NCBI GenBank assembly: GCA_003138365.1
Contig: PLFY01000115.1
Location: 17,848 to 77,854 of the forward strand
From: Acidobacteriaceae bacterium
GTDB lineage: Bacteria; Acidobacteriota; Terriglobia; Terriglobales; Acidobacteriaceae
DNA: 60,007 bases
Reading direction: 5' to 3'
The position numbers were made by a program, and so were the translations under genes. The notes under the pieces were generated by a model that saw nothing but the letters and a program-made list of their open reading frames with translations, had not been told where the DNA came from and searched no databases. Positions 1 through 7,267 of this stretch are shown here, piece by piece; the first letter of the stretch is position 1; each line of letters starts with the position of its first letter.

Positions 1-2
1 TT

Positions 3-34
3 TTGCAGTCTCAATGGAATTTTGCAAGAGGCTC
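3..34. repeat. Interspersed hairpin repeat A, edge copy
   Basis: A 32-bp segment matches 48023-48054 at 31 of 32 positions. In the second copy it forms the 3' part of a hairpin. The left arm of this copy would lie outside the window. Confidence 0.7.
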
Positions 35-121
35 AAACTATAGGAATTGCAGGTCACAAATGAGAACGGCAGGCCGTGTGGCCTGCCGCTTGTGGAGGAT
101 CTTCAGGAAAAGCCGTCGGCC

Positions 122-433
122 TTACTTGCCGGACTTGGCGGGTGCGGAGACCGGGGCGGGCTTGGCGCCTTCAAGCACCGAGTGCGAGCCGGTAGAGCGC
201 ACGTAAAGCACGGTCAGGCTGATCGAGGTGAGCATGAAGATGATGGCAGACCAGGTGGTGAGCCGGGTGAGTACGTTTGCCGCGGCGCGGGGACCAAAGG
301 CGGTTTGCGAACCCTGGCCGCCGAAGGCGCCTGCCAGGTCGGCTGAGCGGCCCTGCTGCAGGAGGACGACACCAATCAAAAAGAGGCACACGGCCACGTG
401 CAGGACGATGACAACGTAAAGAATGATCTGCAT
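122..433 (-). CDS. secG: SecG, preprotein translocase subunit
   Basis: A 103-residue inner-membrane protein that stabilises the SecYEG channel during protein export. Two hydrophobic segments are seen (about residues 3-24 and 57-76). They are separated by a Gly-rich loop containing LLQQGRSADLAGAFGG, which is the conserved SecG signature. The C-terminal tail is Ala/Pro/Lys-rich, as in many SecG proteins. The ATG at 433 is the only sensible start. The gene lies directly downstream of a tRNA-Leu on the same strand, with a 51-bp gap, so the two may be co-transcribed. The call is firm from length, topology and loop motif. Confidence 0.93.
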   Translation of the reverse strand: MQIILYVVIVLHVAVCLFLIGVVLLQQGRSADLAGAFGGQGSQTAFGPRAAANVLTRLTTWSAIIFMLTSISLTVLYVRSTGSHSVLEGAKPAPVSAPAKSGK

Positions 434-484
434 TTCTTAATCTGCTTTCCAGGTCTGTCCGGGTCTGCCGGACAGGAGAATCGT

Positions 485-570
485 TGGTGCGGAAGAGGGG
501 ACTTGAACCCCTATGCCTTTTGGGCGCCAGCACCTCAAGCTGGTGCGTCTGCCAATTTCGCCACCTCCGC
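485..570 (-). tRNA. tRNA-Leu (anticodon GAG)
   Basis: Read on the minus strand, GCGGAGG at the 5' end pairs with CTTCCGC at the 3' end to form the acceptor stem, with one G-T pair. The anticodon arm is CCAGC / loop TTGAGGT / GCTGG, giving anticodon GAG, which reads CUC and CUU. A long variable arm follows, as expected for a class II tRNA-Leu. GGGGTTCAAGTCCCC forms the T arm. The terminal CCA is encoded at 487-485. Confidence 0.96.
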
Positions 571-688
571 ACTGGAGTGAACTCTACGAGTATAGCAAAA
601 GTGGAGAATGTTGCGAAATGGGTCTCCCTCTTCGGTAATGGGGCGGTTGCAGGATAGGCGGCTATCCGAGTCGCATCGCTACCATGCA

Positions 689-1144
689 TTACCTCGCAAA
701 CAGCCTTTCATCCCACGCCACAGGCTCAGGCCGGGAGTGGGCGATGCACGCGAAGTCTGGATGAGCGGGGTTGAGCAGGACGTTGTGTTCGCGGCCCTGC
801 GTGACCAGGGAGGGAACCAGCAGGACAGAGGTGCGGGCATCGTCGAGCCAGCGGTCGCCGAAGGCTCGGCTTATGGCTTGATTGGGAAGGTCCCAACCGG
901 GAAGATCGGAGGCGGCTAGGCGTTCCACCGTAACATCGGCGGGGACTTCGATGGTGAGGAGGGCGTGGGTGCGGGGCAAGCGGTTCAGGTTGGCATGGAC
1001 CAGGATTTCGAGGATTGCGCCGGAGTAGGTTTCGGCGGCGTAGATTACGGCGCGGCCAGGGGAGTTCCAGCGTCCGCCGTAGAGACGCGCGCCCGTGGCG
1101 TCAAAGAGAGGAAAGCGGGCGTCGCCGATGCGGAAGCAATGCAT
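689..1144 (-). CDS. RES-domain toxin (NAD+ phosphorylase family)
   Basis: A 151-residue protein beginning RIGDARFPLFDATGARLYGG then RWNSPGR, followed by YAAETYSGAILEILVH. This is the typical N-terminal half of RES-domain toxins, which deplete cellular NAD+. Length matches the family. The antitoxin-like gene (1303-1734) lies upstream on the same strand in the usual order. The 158-bp gap between them is unusual, because such pairs normally overlap or nearly touch. That gap holds a 21-bp dyad. The ATG at 1144 is supported by the family-like N-terminus, but the ribosome binding site is weak (AAAGGGG about 15 nt upstream). Confidence 0.85.
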   Translation of the reverse strand: MHCFRIGDARFPLFDATGARLYGGRWNSPGRAVIYAAETYSGAILEILVHANLNRLPRTHALLTIEVPADVTVERLAASDLPGWDLPNQAISRAFGDRWLDDARTSVLLVPSLVTQGREHNVLLNPAHPDFACIAHSRPEPVAWDERLFAR

Positions 1145-1166
1145 GAGTCGATTATGTTACCCCTTT

Positions 1167-1187
1167 GTGAATTGGAGACAAATTCAC
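1167..1187. promoter_or_regulatory. Dyad, candidate operator of the RES toxin gene
   Basis: GTGAATT-GGAGACA-AATTCAC is a perfect 7-bp inverted repeat with a 7-bp spacer. It lies 23-43 bp upstream of the toxin start and just downstream of the antitoxin gene. Autoregulation by the Xre/ParS-type antitoxin is an inference. Confidence 0.5.
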
Positions 1188-1302
1188 GTTCTATTAACAA
1201 GGCCGCCGCTTTTGTTTTTAGGTGAATCGCCGAGTCTGTAATACAGCGCAATGTCAGAAGTTCGCATGATTAGCAAGATGCTTTTCGGTCGCTATAGGAT
1301 TT

Positions 1303-1734
1303 TCAGGCGGGAATGCCGTAGAAGAGGCGGTCAAGCAACTCTTCGGCGCGGCGTGCGCCCAGTTCGGTCAGGGCGGCCTCAAGGGGCGGCCGGTTTTCCA
1401 ACTCGGGGTGTGGCTTGGCGAGCCATTCGCGGGCGTCGTCGCGGCTGTCCCACACATACTCTGCCGTGGCAATCACCCTGGCCAGGCGCTCAGTGCGTTC
1501 ACTTTCAGAAGGTGTGAGGCGGGTGCGGCGCTTGTAGGTGGCTTCGGGAACTACGCGGTAAAGCAGCGCGCGCGCGTACTGGGCAGAGGAGCAGGCGCGA
1601 GCAAGCGTCAGGCGCAGAGCGCGTTTGGGCAGGCCGGTTACCACGGCGGCTTCAAGATCCTGCACGGAGAGAACACGGCTGCCCAGGATTGCCCTTCCAC
1701 CCATCACATCGGCAACGCGGTCTGGATGCATCAT
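1303..1734 (-). CDS. Xre/MbcA/ParS-type antitoxin
   Basis: A 143-residue protein. The C-terminal half (RLTPSESERTERLARVIATA, then WDSRDDAREWLAKPHPELENRPPLEAA, then EELLDRLFYGIPA) is the toxin-binding domain typical of antitoxins paired with RES toxins (the DUF2384/ParS family). The N-terminal half is probably the helical DNA-binding or dimerisation part. The gene precedes the RES toxin on the same strand, so the pair is read as one toxin-antitoxin module. Transcription would run antitoxin, then 158 bp, then toxin. Confidence 0.85.
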   Translation of the reverse strand: MMHPDRVADVMGGRAILGSRVLSVQDLEAAVVTGLPKRALRLTLARACSSAQYARALLYRVVPEATYKRRTRLTPSESERTERLARVIATAEYVWDSRDDAREWLAKPHPELENRPPLEAALTELGARRAEELLDRLFYGIPA

Positions 1735-1771
1735 GGAGTACCTCCGGTATCAGTATAGCGCATTTCTGGTA

Positions 1772-2407
1772 TCAAATGATACTTTCGGTATCGAGTCTCG
1801 CCATCCAGCCGGCGAGGGCTTGCTGGTCGGGGGTTCCGGCGGCGTTTGCGGCGTGGACGTTGCTGCGCTCAGTTTCGTCGCGGTTCTGACTGATTTTGAA
1901 TTTGCCTTCAATGCGGGTGATTTGGATGCGGAAGCCAACGATCCCCGCCAACATGGTCCGGCGGAAGCCGTCGGGCATGGTGCGCCATTTATCTGCGAAG
2001 GCCGGCTCGTTGGACTGGATGAGGCCGGCCAGCAACTCGTCTTTGCCGGGTTCGTCTTCGACGAGCGACAGGGTTCCATAGGCATGGATGGCGATGTAGT
2101 TCCAGGTGGGAACGGAGAGCGGATCGACGTAAAGGGTGGGCGAGACGTAGCTGTGCGGTCCGGAGAAGACTACGAGGGTTTCGCGCCCGGCGAGGGATTG
2201 CCAGTGGCGATTGGCCTTGGCGAAGTGGCCTTCGATGAGACCGTGTTCGCCCTCGTCTTTGACGACGAGGGGGAGGTGGGTGGCAACGAGAGGCGCCGGA
2301 GCCTGCGGGGTCGATTGCGGGCCAAAGAGTATGGCGAAGGGGTATGCCTGCATAGCCTCGATGAGGACGGCGCGGTCGGCGACCTGGTTGAATTTTGGCG
2401 AGTACAT
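1772..2407 (-). CDS. PaiB-like FMN-binding protein
   Basis: A 211-residue protein of the PaiB family. These are split-barrel, FMN-binding-fold proteins first described as negative regulators of sporulation and protease genes in Bacillus. Motifs seen are MYSPKFNQ at the N-terminus, THLPLVV, GHFAKANRHW, FSGPHSYVSPTLY and VPTWNYIAIHAYG. All are characteristic of the family. The start at 2407 is chosen over 2425 because AGGAG lies 4 nt upstream and the N-terminus then matches the family. The C-terminal 30 residues are variable. Its physiological role here is unknown. Confidence 0.85.
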   Translation of the reverse strand: MYSPKFNQVADRAVLIEAMQAYPFAILFGPQSTPQAPAPLVATHLPLVVKDEGEHGLIEGHFAKANRHWQSLAGRETLVVFSGPHSYVSPTLYVDPLSVPTWNYIAIHAYGTLSLVEDEPGKDELLAGLIQSNEPAFADKWRTMPDGFRRTMLAGIVGFRIQITRIEGKFKISQNRDETERSNVHAANAAGTPDQQALAGWMARLDTESII

Positions 2408-2447
2408 AGGACTCCTGGAAAACATACGCTGTCGAGGTTTATTGTCT

Positions 2448-2473
2448 CCCAGGTCTCAAAAGCGAGACCTGGG
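2448..2473. terminator. Perfect 10-bp hairpin
   Basis: CCCAGGTCTC-AAAAGC-GAGACCTGGG. It lies between the HAD gene stop (2513) and the PaiB start. It is a candidate terminator for the HAD gene, although no T-tract follows. Hairpins of this form are also dispersed in acidobacterial genomes, so it could be an intergenic repeat. Confidence 0.5.
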
Positions 2474-2512
2474 GCACCCAGTATTTTGGTGCGTCTGGCC
2501 GGATCTCAATGC

Positions 2513-3217
2513 CTAAAAGATTGCTCCGAGTTTGGCGAAGGAATCGAGTTCGAGCAGGTGCTGGCCTTGGGGGGCGGGGTCGGGGGCGGCGTGTTCCAGG
2601 ACCCAGGTGTCTTTGTGGAAGAGGAAGACGGCGTGGAGGCCGGCGGCAAGGGCGGGGTTGATGTCGCTCTTGATGCTGTTGCCGATCATCCAGCTCGTGT
2701 TGGGGGCGAGCTCATGGCGGGCGATGACCTGGCGGTAGGTCTGTGGGTCTTTTTCGGCGACGATTTCGACGGCGGCAAAGTGGCTGGAGAGGCCGGAGCG
2801 GGAGAGCTTGTCGGCCTGCTCGGCCTGGTCGCCTTTGGTCATGAGGATAAGCCGGTGGCGGCCGGCCAACTCGGCCAGAGTCTCGGCGACGCCGGGGAGC
2901 AGCTCGATCTCCTGCTCGGCGATGGAACGGGCGAAGCCGAGAATGCGCTGGGCCTTTTCTTCGGTGACCGGAGCGGGGCTGAGGCGCTGAAAGCACGTGA
3001 CCAGCGAACGGGTGAAGCTGGTGAGGCCGTAGCCGTGGGCGAGGATGGTTTCACGCTCGACGGCGTTGAGGGCCTGGCGCACTTCGGCGGGCGAGTACTC
3101 GTGGTGGTTCAGGTAGCTGATGAATGCGGCTATGGCGCGCTCGAAGTAGATGTTGTTTTCCCAGAGGGTATCGTCGGCATCGATGAGCAGCGTTTGGCCG
3201 GGAGGGAATTGGGGCAT
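2513..3217 (-). CDS. HAD-family hydrolase
   Basis: A 234-residue haloacid-dehalogenase-superfamily phosphatase. Motif I is LLIDADDTLW, with the nucleophile and acid Asp pair. Motif II is LILMTKGD. Motif III/IV is IVAEKDPQTY followed by MIGNSIKSDINPALAAG. A helical cap is inserted between motifs I and II (about residues 25-95), as in subfamily I phosphatases. The substrate is not evident. The next gene upstream on the same strand is another HAD protein of a different subclass, 57 bp away, so the two may be co-transcribed. Confidence 0.85.
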   Translation of the reverse strand: MPQFPPGQTLLIDADDTLWENNIYFERAIAAFISYLNHHEYSPAEVRQALNAVERETILAHGYGLTSFTRSLVTCFQRLSPAPVTEEKAQRILGFARSIAEQEIELLPGVAETLAELAGRHRLILMTKGDQAEQADKLSRSGLSSHFAAVEIVAEKDPQTYRQVIARHELAPNTSWMIGNSIKSDINPALAAGLHAVFLFHKDTWVLEHAAPDPAPQGQHLLELDSFAKLGAIF

Positions 3218-3247
3218 GGGATTTATGGTAACGAATCGAGCGGCCAG

Positions 3248-3277
3248 TGACCTTGCACGATCAGTGAAAACGCTCTA
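3248..3277. repeat. Interspersed repeat B, copy 1
   Basis: This 30-bp sequence recurs at 14566-14595 with about three differences. In both places it ends with the TAG stop codon of a minus-strand gene (HAD phosphatase here, sugar transporter there). Confidence 0.75.
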
Positions 3278-4126
3278 TTCTCCCCCGACGGCGGCCAGGA
3301 CGCCTTCCGCGCCCTGGGGCCGGAAGTAGCCCCATCCGTTCTTGGCCGCCGCCTGAAGCAGCGCGGGCGAGGGATTGACAGGGAAGGCCCGGCGTGCGAT
3401 TTGGAGCATGGCCAGATCGTGGATGGAGTTGCCGAAGACGGCGTCGGGAACCGTGATCCCTACCCGCCTTAATGTGGCGACCTTGCCTTCGTCAGTGGGC
3501 ACGTCCAGTATTTGGCTGGAGATCACGCCGTCGGTGACGCGGACCTCCGCGGCCAGAATTCGCTCCTCTGGAATACCAAAGTCGCGCACGCCCTCAGCAA
3601 CCACCCAGCGGTTGGTGGAGCTGACGGCCCAAATCTCGACGCCAGTCTGGAGCAGGGTGGCCACCAGCGAGGCCATCTCAGGAAATACACGGGGGCGCAC
3701 AAACTCCTGCACATACTGGGCCGCGGCGGCGCGCAACTCCTGGTCGCGCAGGTTGGCGTAGATCCGCACCATCTCGCCGCACATCTCCGATTCGCTCACC
3801 TTGCCGGACTGGTAGCCCCGGTAGCGGGTATCGATCCAGTCGCTGGTGGAGCGCGAAACCAAGCCCTGCTCAAGAGACCAGATCATGAATCCGTAGCCCG
3901 CGTCGCCGCTCCAAAGCGTTCCATCACAATCGAAAACCGCAATCTTTGGACTGCCATCGAGAACCAGCCGCTCGAACTGCTGGGCGTTCCACTTGGGAAT
4001 TTCTATCTGCGTGGGTGTCAAGCGTTCCTCAATCCTTTGGGAAAATCTCTCCAACTCTATTCTTATCCAAACGGGCCGGGTTTTGCACGTAAAGGTTTGA
4101 AGAAGGACCCATGGAAGCAACGCCAT
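3275..4126 (-). CDS. HAD-IB-type phosphatase (phosphoserine phosphatase-like)
   Basis: The conserved part starts at IAVFDCDGTLW, the HAD motif I with two Asp. It continues with VEIWAVSSTNRWVV (motif II), EGKVATLRRVGI, and VFGNSIHDLAML (motif IV). This order and the 'FDCDGTLW' form point to the phosphoserine-phosphatase-like IB subclass. The substrate is unassigned. The open frame extends upstream to 4297 but would overlap modBC and cross a dispersed repeat. I therefore use the ATG at 4126, which leaves about 60 residues before motif I. A TTG at 4054 is a plausible shorter start. The stop codon lies inside repeat B. Confidence 0.75.
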   Translation of the reverse strand: MALLPWVLLQTFTCKTRPVWIRIELERFSQRIEERLTPTQIEIPKWNAQQFERLVLDGSPKIAVFDCDGTLWSGDAGYGFMIWSLEQGLVSRSTSDWIDTRYRGYQSGKVSESEMCGEMVRIYANLRDQELRAAAAQYVQEFVRPRVFPEMASLVATLLQTGVEIWAVSSTNRWVVAEGVRDFGIPEERILAAEVRVTDGVISSQILDVPTDEGKVATLRRVGITVPDAVFGNSIHDLAMLQIARRAFPVNPSPALLQAAAKNGWGYFRPQGAEGVLAAVGGE

Positions 4127-4187
4127 CCAACGTTTTGGGCTACAGGGCTGGAGAATCTCCGAACAGGTTCTTCCCGGCGACAAACAT

Positions 4188-4232
4188 TCCCTCAGGAGCC
4201 AAAGCCCGCGTTGCGTTTGCAGCATTTGCGGC
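4188..4232. repeat. Interspersed repeat C, copy 1
   Basis: A segment resembling 'ctcaggagccaaagcccg' followed by 'cgttg...gcagcattt'. It is closely related to 16499-16540 and, at its start, to 30324-30342. It sits just after the modBC stop. Confidence 0.6.
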
Positions 4233-4235
4233 GCC

Positions 4236-6050
4236 CTAATTCTCGAGCAAGAGCAACCGTGCTGGATCGAGCTTGACCCGCCATGGCTGAGGCTCAACGC
4301 TCAGCTTGCGCCAAAGCTCTTTTGGGACATCAGCCTGCAGATGGGGCGGCTCGCCTGCATGAGGTGCGGCGTGCAAGCGCAAATAAAGAGTCATCTCGTG
4401 CGGCGCTTCGCTGGTGGTCACAAGCCAACATGGAAAAGTGTTTTCCCCATCCGCAGTTGGCTGGAACACGACCTGATGGGAGCGAATCCCGACGTGTGTC
4501 AGCGCATCGAGGCCCTGGTCCATAGTCTGGAGTTCGCAGTTCCAGGCGTCCACAGCGATCCGATCCGCACCGATGCGGCGGGCAGCAACAATATTCTTGC
4601 ACCCGGTCAACCTTGCTGTAGCCACCGTCCGCGGCCGCTCGAAGATCTGGTGTTTCGGGCCGCCGGCAATCACCCTCCCGCGATCCAGGACGAGCAGATC
4701 GGTGCAGAAGCGAAAAGCCTCTTCCATATCGTGGGTTACAAAAATGACCACGCCGTTGTAGGTCGCCAGGGTCTCGCGAAGCTGTTCTTCCGTCTGCCGC
4801 CGCAGGTGCGGATCCAGGGCCGCAAACGGCTCATCGAAGAGCAGCGCATCCGGTTCAATGGCCATGCACCGCGCAATGGCCACGCGTTGCCGCTGGCCGC
4901 CTGAAATTTGCGCCGGATTGCAGTCGGCGAGTTCGGCAATGTGCATTCGTTCGAGCTGCTTGCTGACACGCGCCTGCCGCTCGCGCGCCGGCAGGGCTCT
5001 CAACCCGAAGCCGACATTCTCGGCCACAGTCATGTTTGGAAAGAGGGCGTAGTCCTGGAACACGACGCCGATTTTTCTACGCGCTGCGGGAATGTTCCTG
5101 CCAGCTTCGCTGTCATAGAGAACGCGGCTGTTCAGGACAATTCGACCATGATCGGGCGCGACAATCCCGGCAATCATTCGCAGCGTCATGGATTTTCCAG
5201 CGCCGGAGGCGCCCAGCAAGCCAAGCGCTCCCTTGCCGGCACGGAACTTCACCTTCAATTCGAATTGGTCGAGGGTCTTGAGGAGGTCGATATCGAGCGT
5301 CGCGGAGGGCGCAGTCTCATCCAGTTTGACCGGCAACGGAGTAACCGGAGCTGGAGCCAAGGTTGAAACCACCTGGTTGTGGGCGGGCCTGCGCAATGCG
5401 TTCTCACGATTCAAGAGACGAATGATTGCCAGCGATATAACCACGATCAGACCGACCCAGAGAAAGGCCTCCCGCATGTCTCCGCCCGCGGCGGCAGAGA
5501 AGATGGCGATCGGCATGGTCTGGGTGCGGCCCGGTATATTGCCGGCAAGCATCAGCGTCGCTCCGAATTCACCCATCGCACGGGCAAATGCCAGCACCGT
5601 TCCCGCGATCACGCCGGGCGCAGCCAGCGGCAAAAGCACCCGGCGGAAGACCACGCGCTCCGAGGCTCCAAGAGTTCGTGCCGCATCGAGAAGATTCTGA
5701 TTGACCTGGTCGAAAGCTCCCAGAGTGGTCCGATACATCAGCGGAAAAGCCACCACGGTTGCGGCAATGACCGTTGCCGGCCAGGAGAAGACGATGGTGA
5801 TGCCGATCTGTTGCAGCGCATGGCCGATGAAACTTCGCCGGCCTAGAAGCAGGAGCAGCAAGAAGCCGACAACGGTGGGCGGCAGAACCAGGGGAAGCGT
5901 CAACAGGCCATCGATCCAGGCGCGCAGGCTGCCGCGTACGCCATACATCAGCCTGGCCGCGGCCATTCCGAGAAAGAACGTGGCGATGGTGGCTGCGCAT
6001 GTGGTGGCCAGCGAGATATAGAGCGGGGACAGATCGATGGGCAGAGTCAC
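4236..6050 (-). CDS. modBC: Molybdate ABC transporter, fused permease-ATPase (ModB-ModC)
   Basis: A 604-residue fusion. Residues 1-215 are a ModB permease with several hydrophobic segments and the EAA loop DAARTLGASERVVFRRVLLP (122-141). Residues 220-250 form a linker. Residues 250-470 are a ModC ATPase with Walker A GASGAGKS (280-287), signature ISGGQRQRVAIAR (382-394), Walker B ALLFDEP (402-408) and switch VTHDMEE. Residues about 480-604 look like a TOBE/Mop-type molybdate-binding tail. The GTG start overlaps the modA stop by 4 bp (GTGA), so translation is coupled. The protein would use ATP to import molybdate across the inner membrane. ModB and ModC are usually separate proteins. Confidence 0.93.
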   Translation of the reverse strand: MTLPIDLSPLYISLATTCAATIATFFLGMAAARLMYGVRGSLRAWIDGLLTLPLVLPPTVVGFLLLLLLGRRSFIGHALQQIGITIVFSWPATVIAATVVAFPLMYRTTLGAFDQVNQNLLDAARTLGASERVVFRRVLLPLAAPGVIAGTVLAFARAMGEFGATLMLAGNIPGRTQTMPIAIFSAAAGGDMREAFLWVGLIVVISLAIIRLLNRENALRRPAHNQVVSTLAPAPVTPLPVKLDETAPSATLDIDLLKTLDQFELKVKFRAGKGALGLLGASGAGKSMTLRMIAGIVAPDHGRIVLNSRVLYDSEAGRNIPAARRKIGVVFQDYALFPNMTVAENVGFGLRALPARERQARVSKQLERMHIAELADCNPAQISGGQRQRVAIARCMAIEPDALLFDEPFAALDPHLRRQTEEQLRETLATYNGVVIFVTHDMEEAFRFCTDLLVLDRGRVIAGGPKHQIFERPRTVATARLTGCKNIVAARRIGADRIAVDAWNCELQTMDQGLDALTHVGIRSHQVVFQPTADGENTFPCWLVTTSEAPHEMTLYLRLHAAPHAGEPPHLQADVPKELWRKLSVEPQPWRVKLDPARLLLLEN

Positions 6051-6841
6051 GGTGCCGCTATTGTAAATCCATGCTTCACGAAGATGGCTTTGGCGGCGGG
6101 GCCGCTGAGATACTCCACAAAACTTCGCGCGGCCGCTTCAGTGCGGCTTCCCTTGACCACTGCGACGGGATAAACGATGGGATCATGCGTCGAATCGGGA
6201 GCTGTTGCCACAACGCGAACCTTGCTGGAGATCTGTGCATCGGTGGCATACACAAGGCCCGCATCCGCATTTCCAGTCTCGACATAAGTGAGAACCTGGC
6301 GAACATCCTTGGCAAGGACAAGCTTGGCGTTGAGACTGGCAAGCAGATGAAGCGACGATAGCGTCTGCCGTCCATATTGCCCTGCCGGAACGCTGGCCGG
6401 GTCACCAAGAGCAATCACCCGCACGGAGTTCCCGGTGAGCCCCTGAAAGTCCTTGATTGCAGAATCGAGCGGAACGATCAGCACCAGCGAGTTTCGCAGC
6501 AGATTGCGGCGCGTTTCGGCAACGATCAACCCCTTTGCTTCCAGATCGTCCATCGGCTTGGGAGCAGCCGATAGAAATACGTCCGCCGGCGCGCCCTGGT
6601 CAATCTGCATGGCCAGGGTTCCCGAGGAACCGAAGTTATTGCTGAATTCGAGATGCGCGTGGCTCTGGTTATAGGCAGCCTCAGCCTCCGTAATCGCATC
6701 CTTCAGGCTGGCTGCCGCGGAGATGCTCAGGGTTGTTTGAGCCGAAGCGTGAATCGGGCAAGTTAGAGCCATTAACGCGACAAGCGCAACAGTGGAGCAA
6801 AGCAGCGATCGAGTTCTTCCGGCCTTGTTTTCCGATCTCAC
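6047..6841 (-). CDS. modA: Molybdate-binding periplasmic protein ModA
   Basis: A 264-residue solute-binding protein. The signal peptide spans about residues 1-35, ending ASAQ. The mature start is LSISAAASLKDAITE, the ModA ligand-site motif. NFGSSGTLAMQIDQGAPADVFLSA and YVETGNADAGLVYATDA are also characteristic. It delivers molybdate to ModBC. The GTG start at 6841 has GGGAG 5 nt upstream. It is first in a two-gene operon with modBC. Its promoter must lie in 6842-7267. Confidence 0.93.
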   Translation of the reverse strand: MRSENKAGRTRSLLCSTVALVALMALTCPIHASAQTTLSISAAASLKDAITEAEAAYNQSHAHLEFSNNFGSSGTLAMQIDQGAPADVFLSAAPKPMDDLEAKGLIVAETRRNLLRNSLVLIVPLDSAIKDFQGLTGNSVRVIALGDPASVPAGQYGRQTLSSLHLLASLNAKLVLAKDVRQVLTYVETGNADAGLVYATDAQISSKVRVVATAPDSTHDPIVYPVAVVKGSRTEAAARSFVEYLSGPAAKAIFVKHGFTIAAP

Positions 6842-7267
6842 GTCATCTCCCAGTGCAGTATTTCATTCTGGCGCCACCCGGCAGACCTTCGAATCCGCAA
6901 TAGCCGTCTTGAAGGCAGCGAATGCGGCCAATTTCACTCCTCGCGCTTTTCCCTCGAAGAGCCGCGAGGGATGGGCGCGCGGCAAAGGCTCGCCGTCGAG
7001 CAAACAGGGCGCTGTGGACGCCTGATTCTGCAGAAATCTCCGATTGGGCGAATTTTGCCATTGACACGCGCTATGCAATATTGCTACTTTCCATTCGCGG
7101 AAGAGGACTAAGAGAAATCCACCGCCAAATACAGGCCTTCGCTGATCGGGTGAGCGGAAACGCGGCTCGAGAGGCAATCTGACTGTGTTTGGGGTGGATT
7201 TTTTGTTTTTGATGAAGCCTTAACAATTGTAAAGAACAATCGCGAATTAGGAACTCTTGGAGGCGTC
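6842..7267. other. Divergent intergenic region modA / Oar receptor 1
   Basis: 426 bp without a convincing gene. It holds the promoters of both divergent neighbours. The 10-bp palindrome GCAATATTGC (7074-7083) is visible within an AT-richer stretch. It does not match the ModE box I know, so its role is unassigned. GGAGG at 7259-7263 is the ribosome binding site of the receptor gene. Confidence 0.5.

Noticed and set aside
1625-3250. 541-codon plus-strand open frame
   Set aside because: It runs antisense to the PaiB-like and HAD genes, which have clear family motifs. Its translation is Gly/Val/Asp-rich with no domain, as expected for a shadow frame in GC-rich DNA.
6842-7267. Molybdenum-cofactor riboswitch or ModE box upstream of modA
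   Set aside because: I could not align the region to the Moco RNA core or to the ModE half-sites. Only the short palindrome GCAATATTGC is visible.
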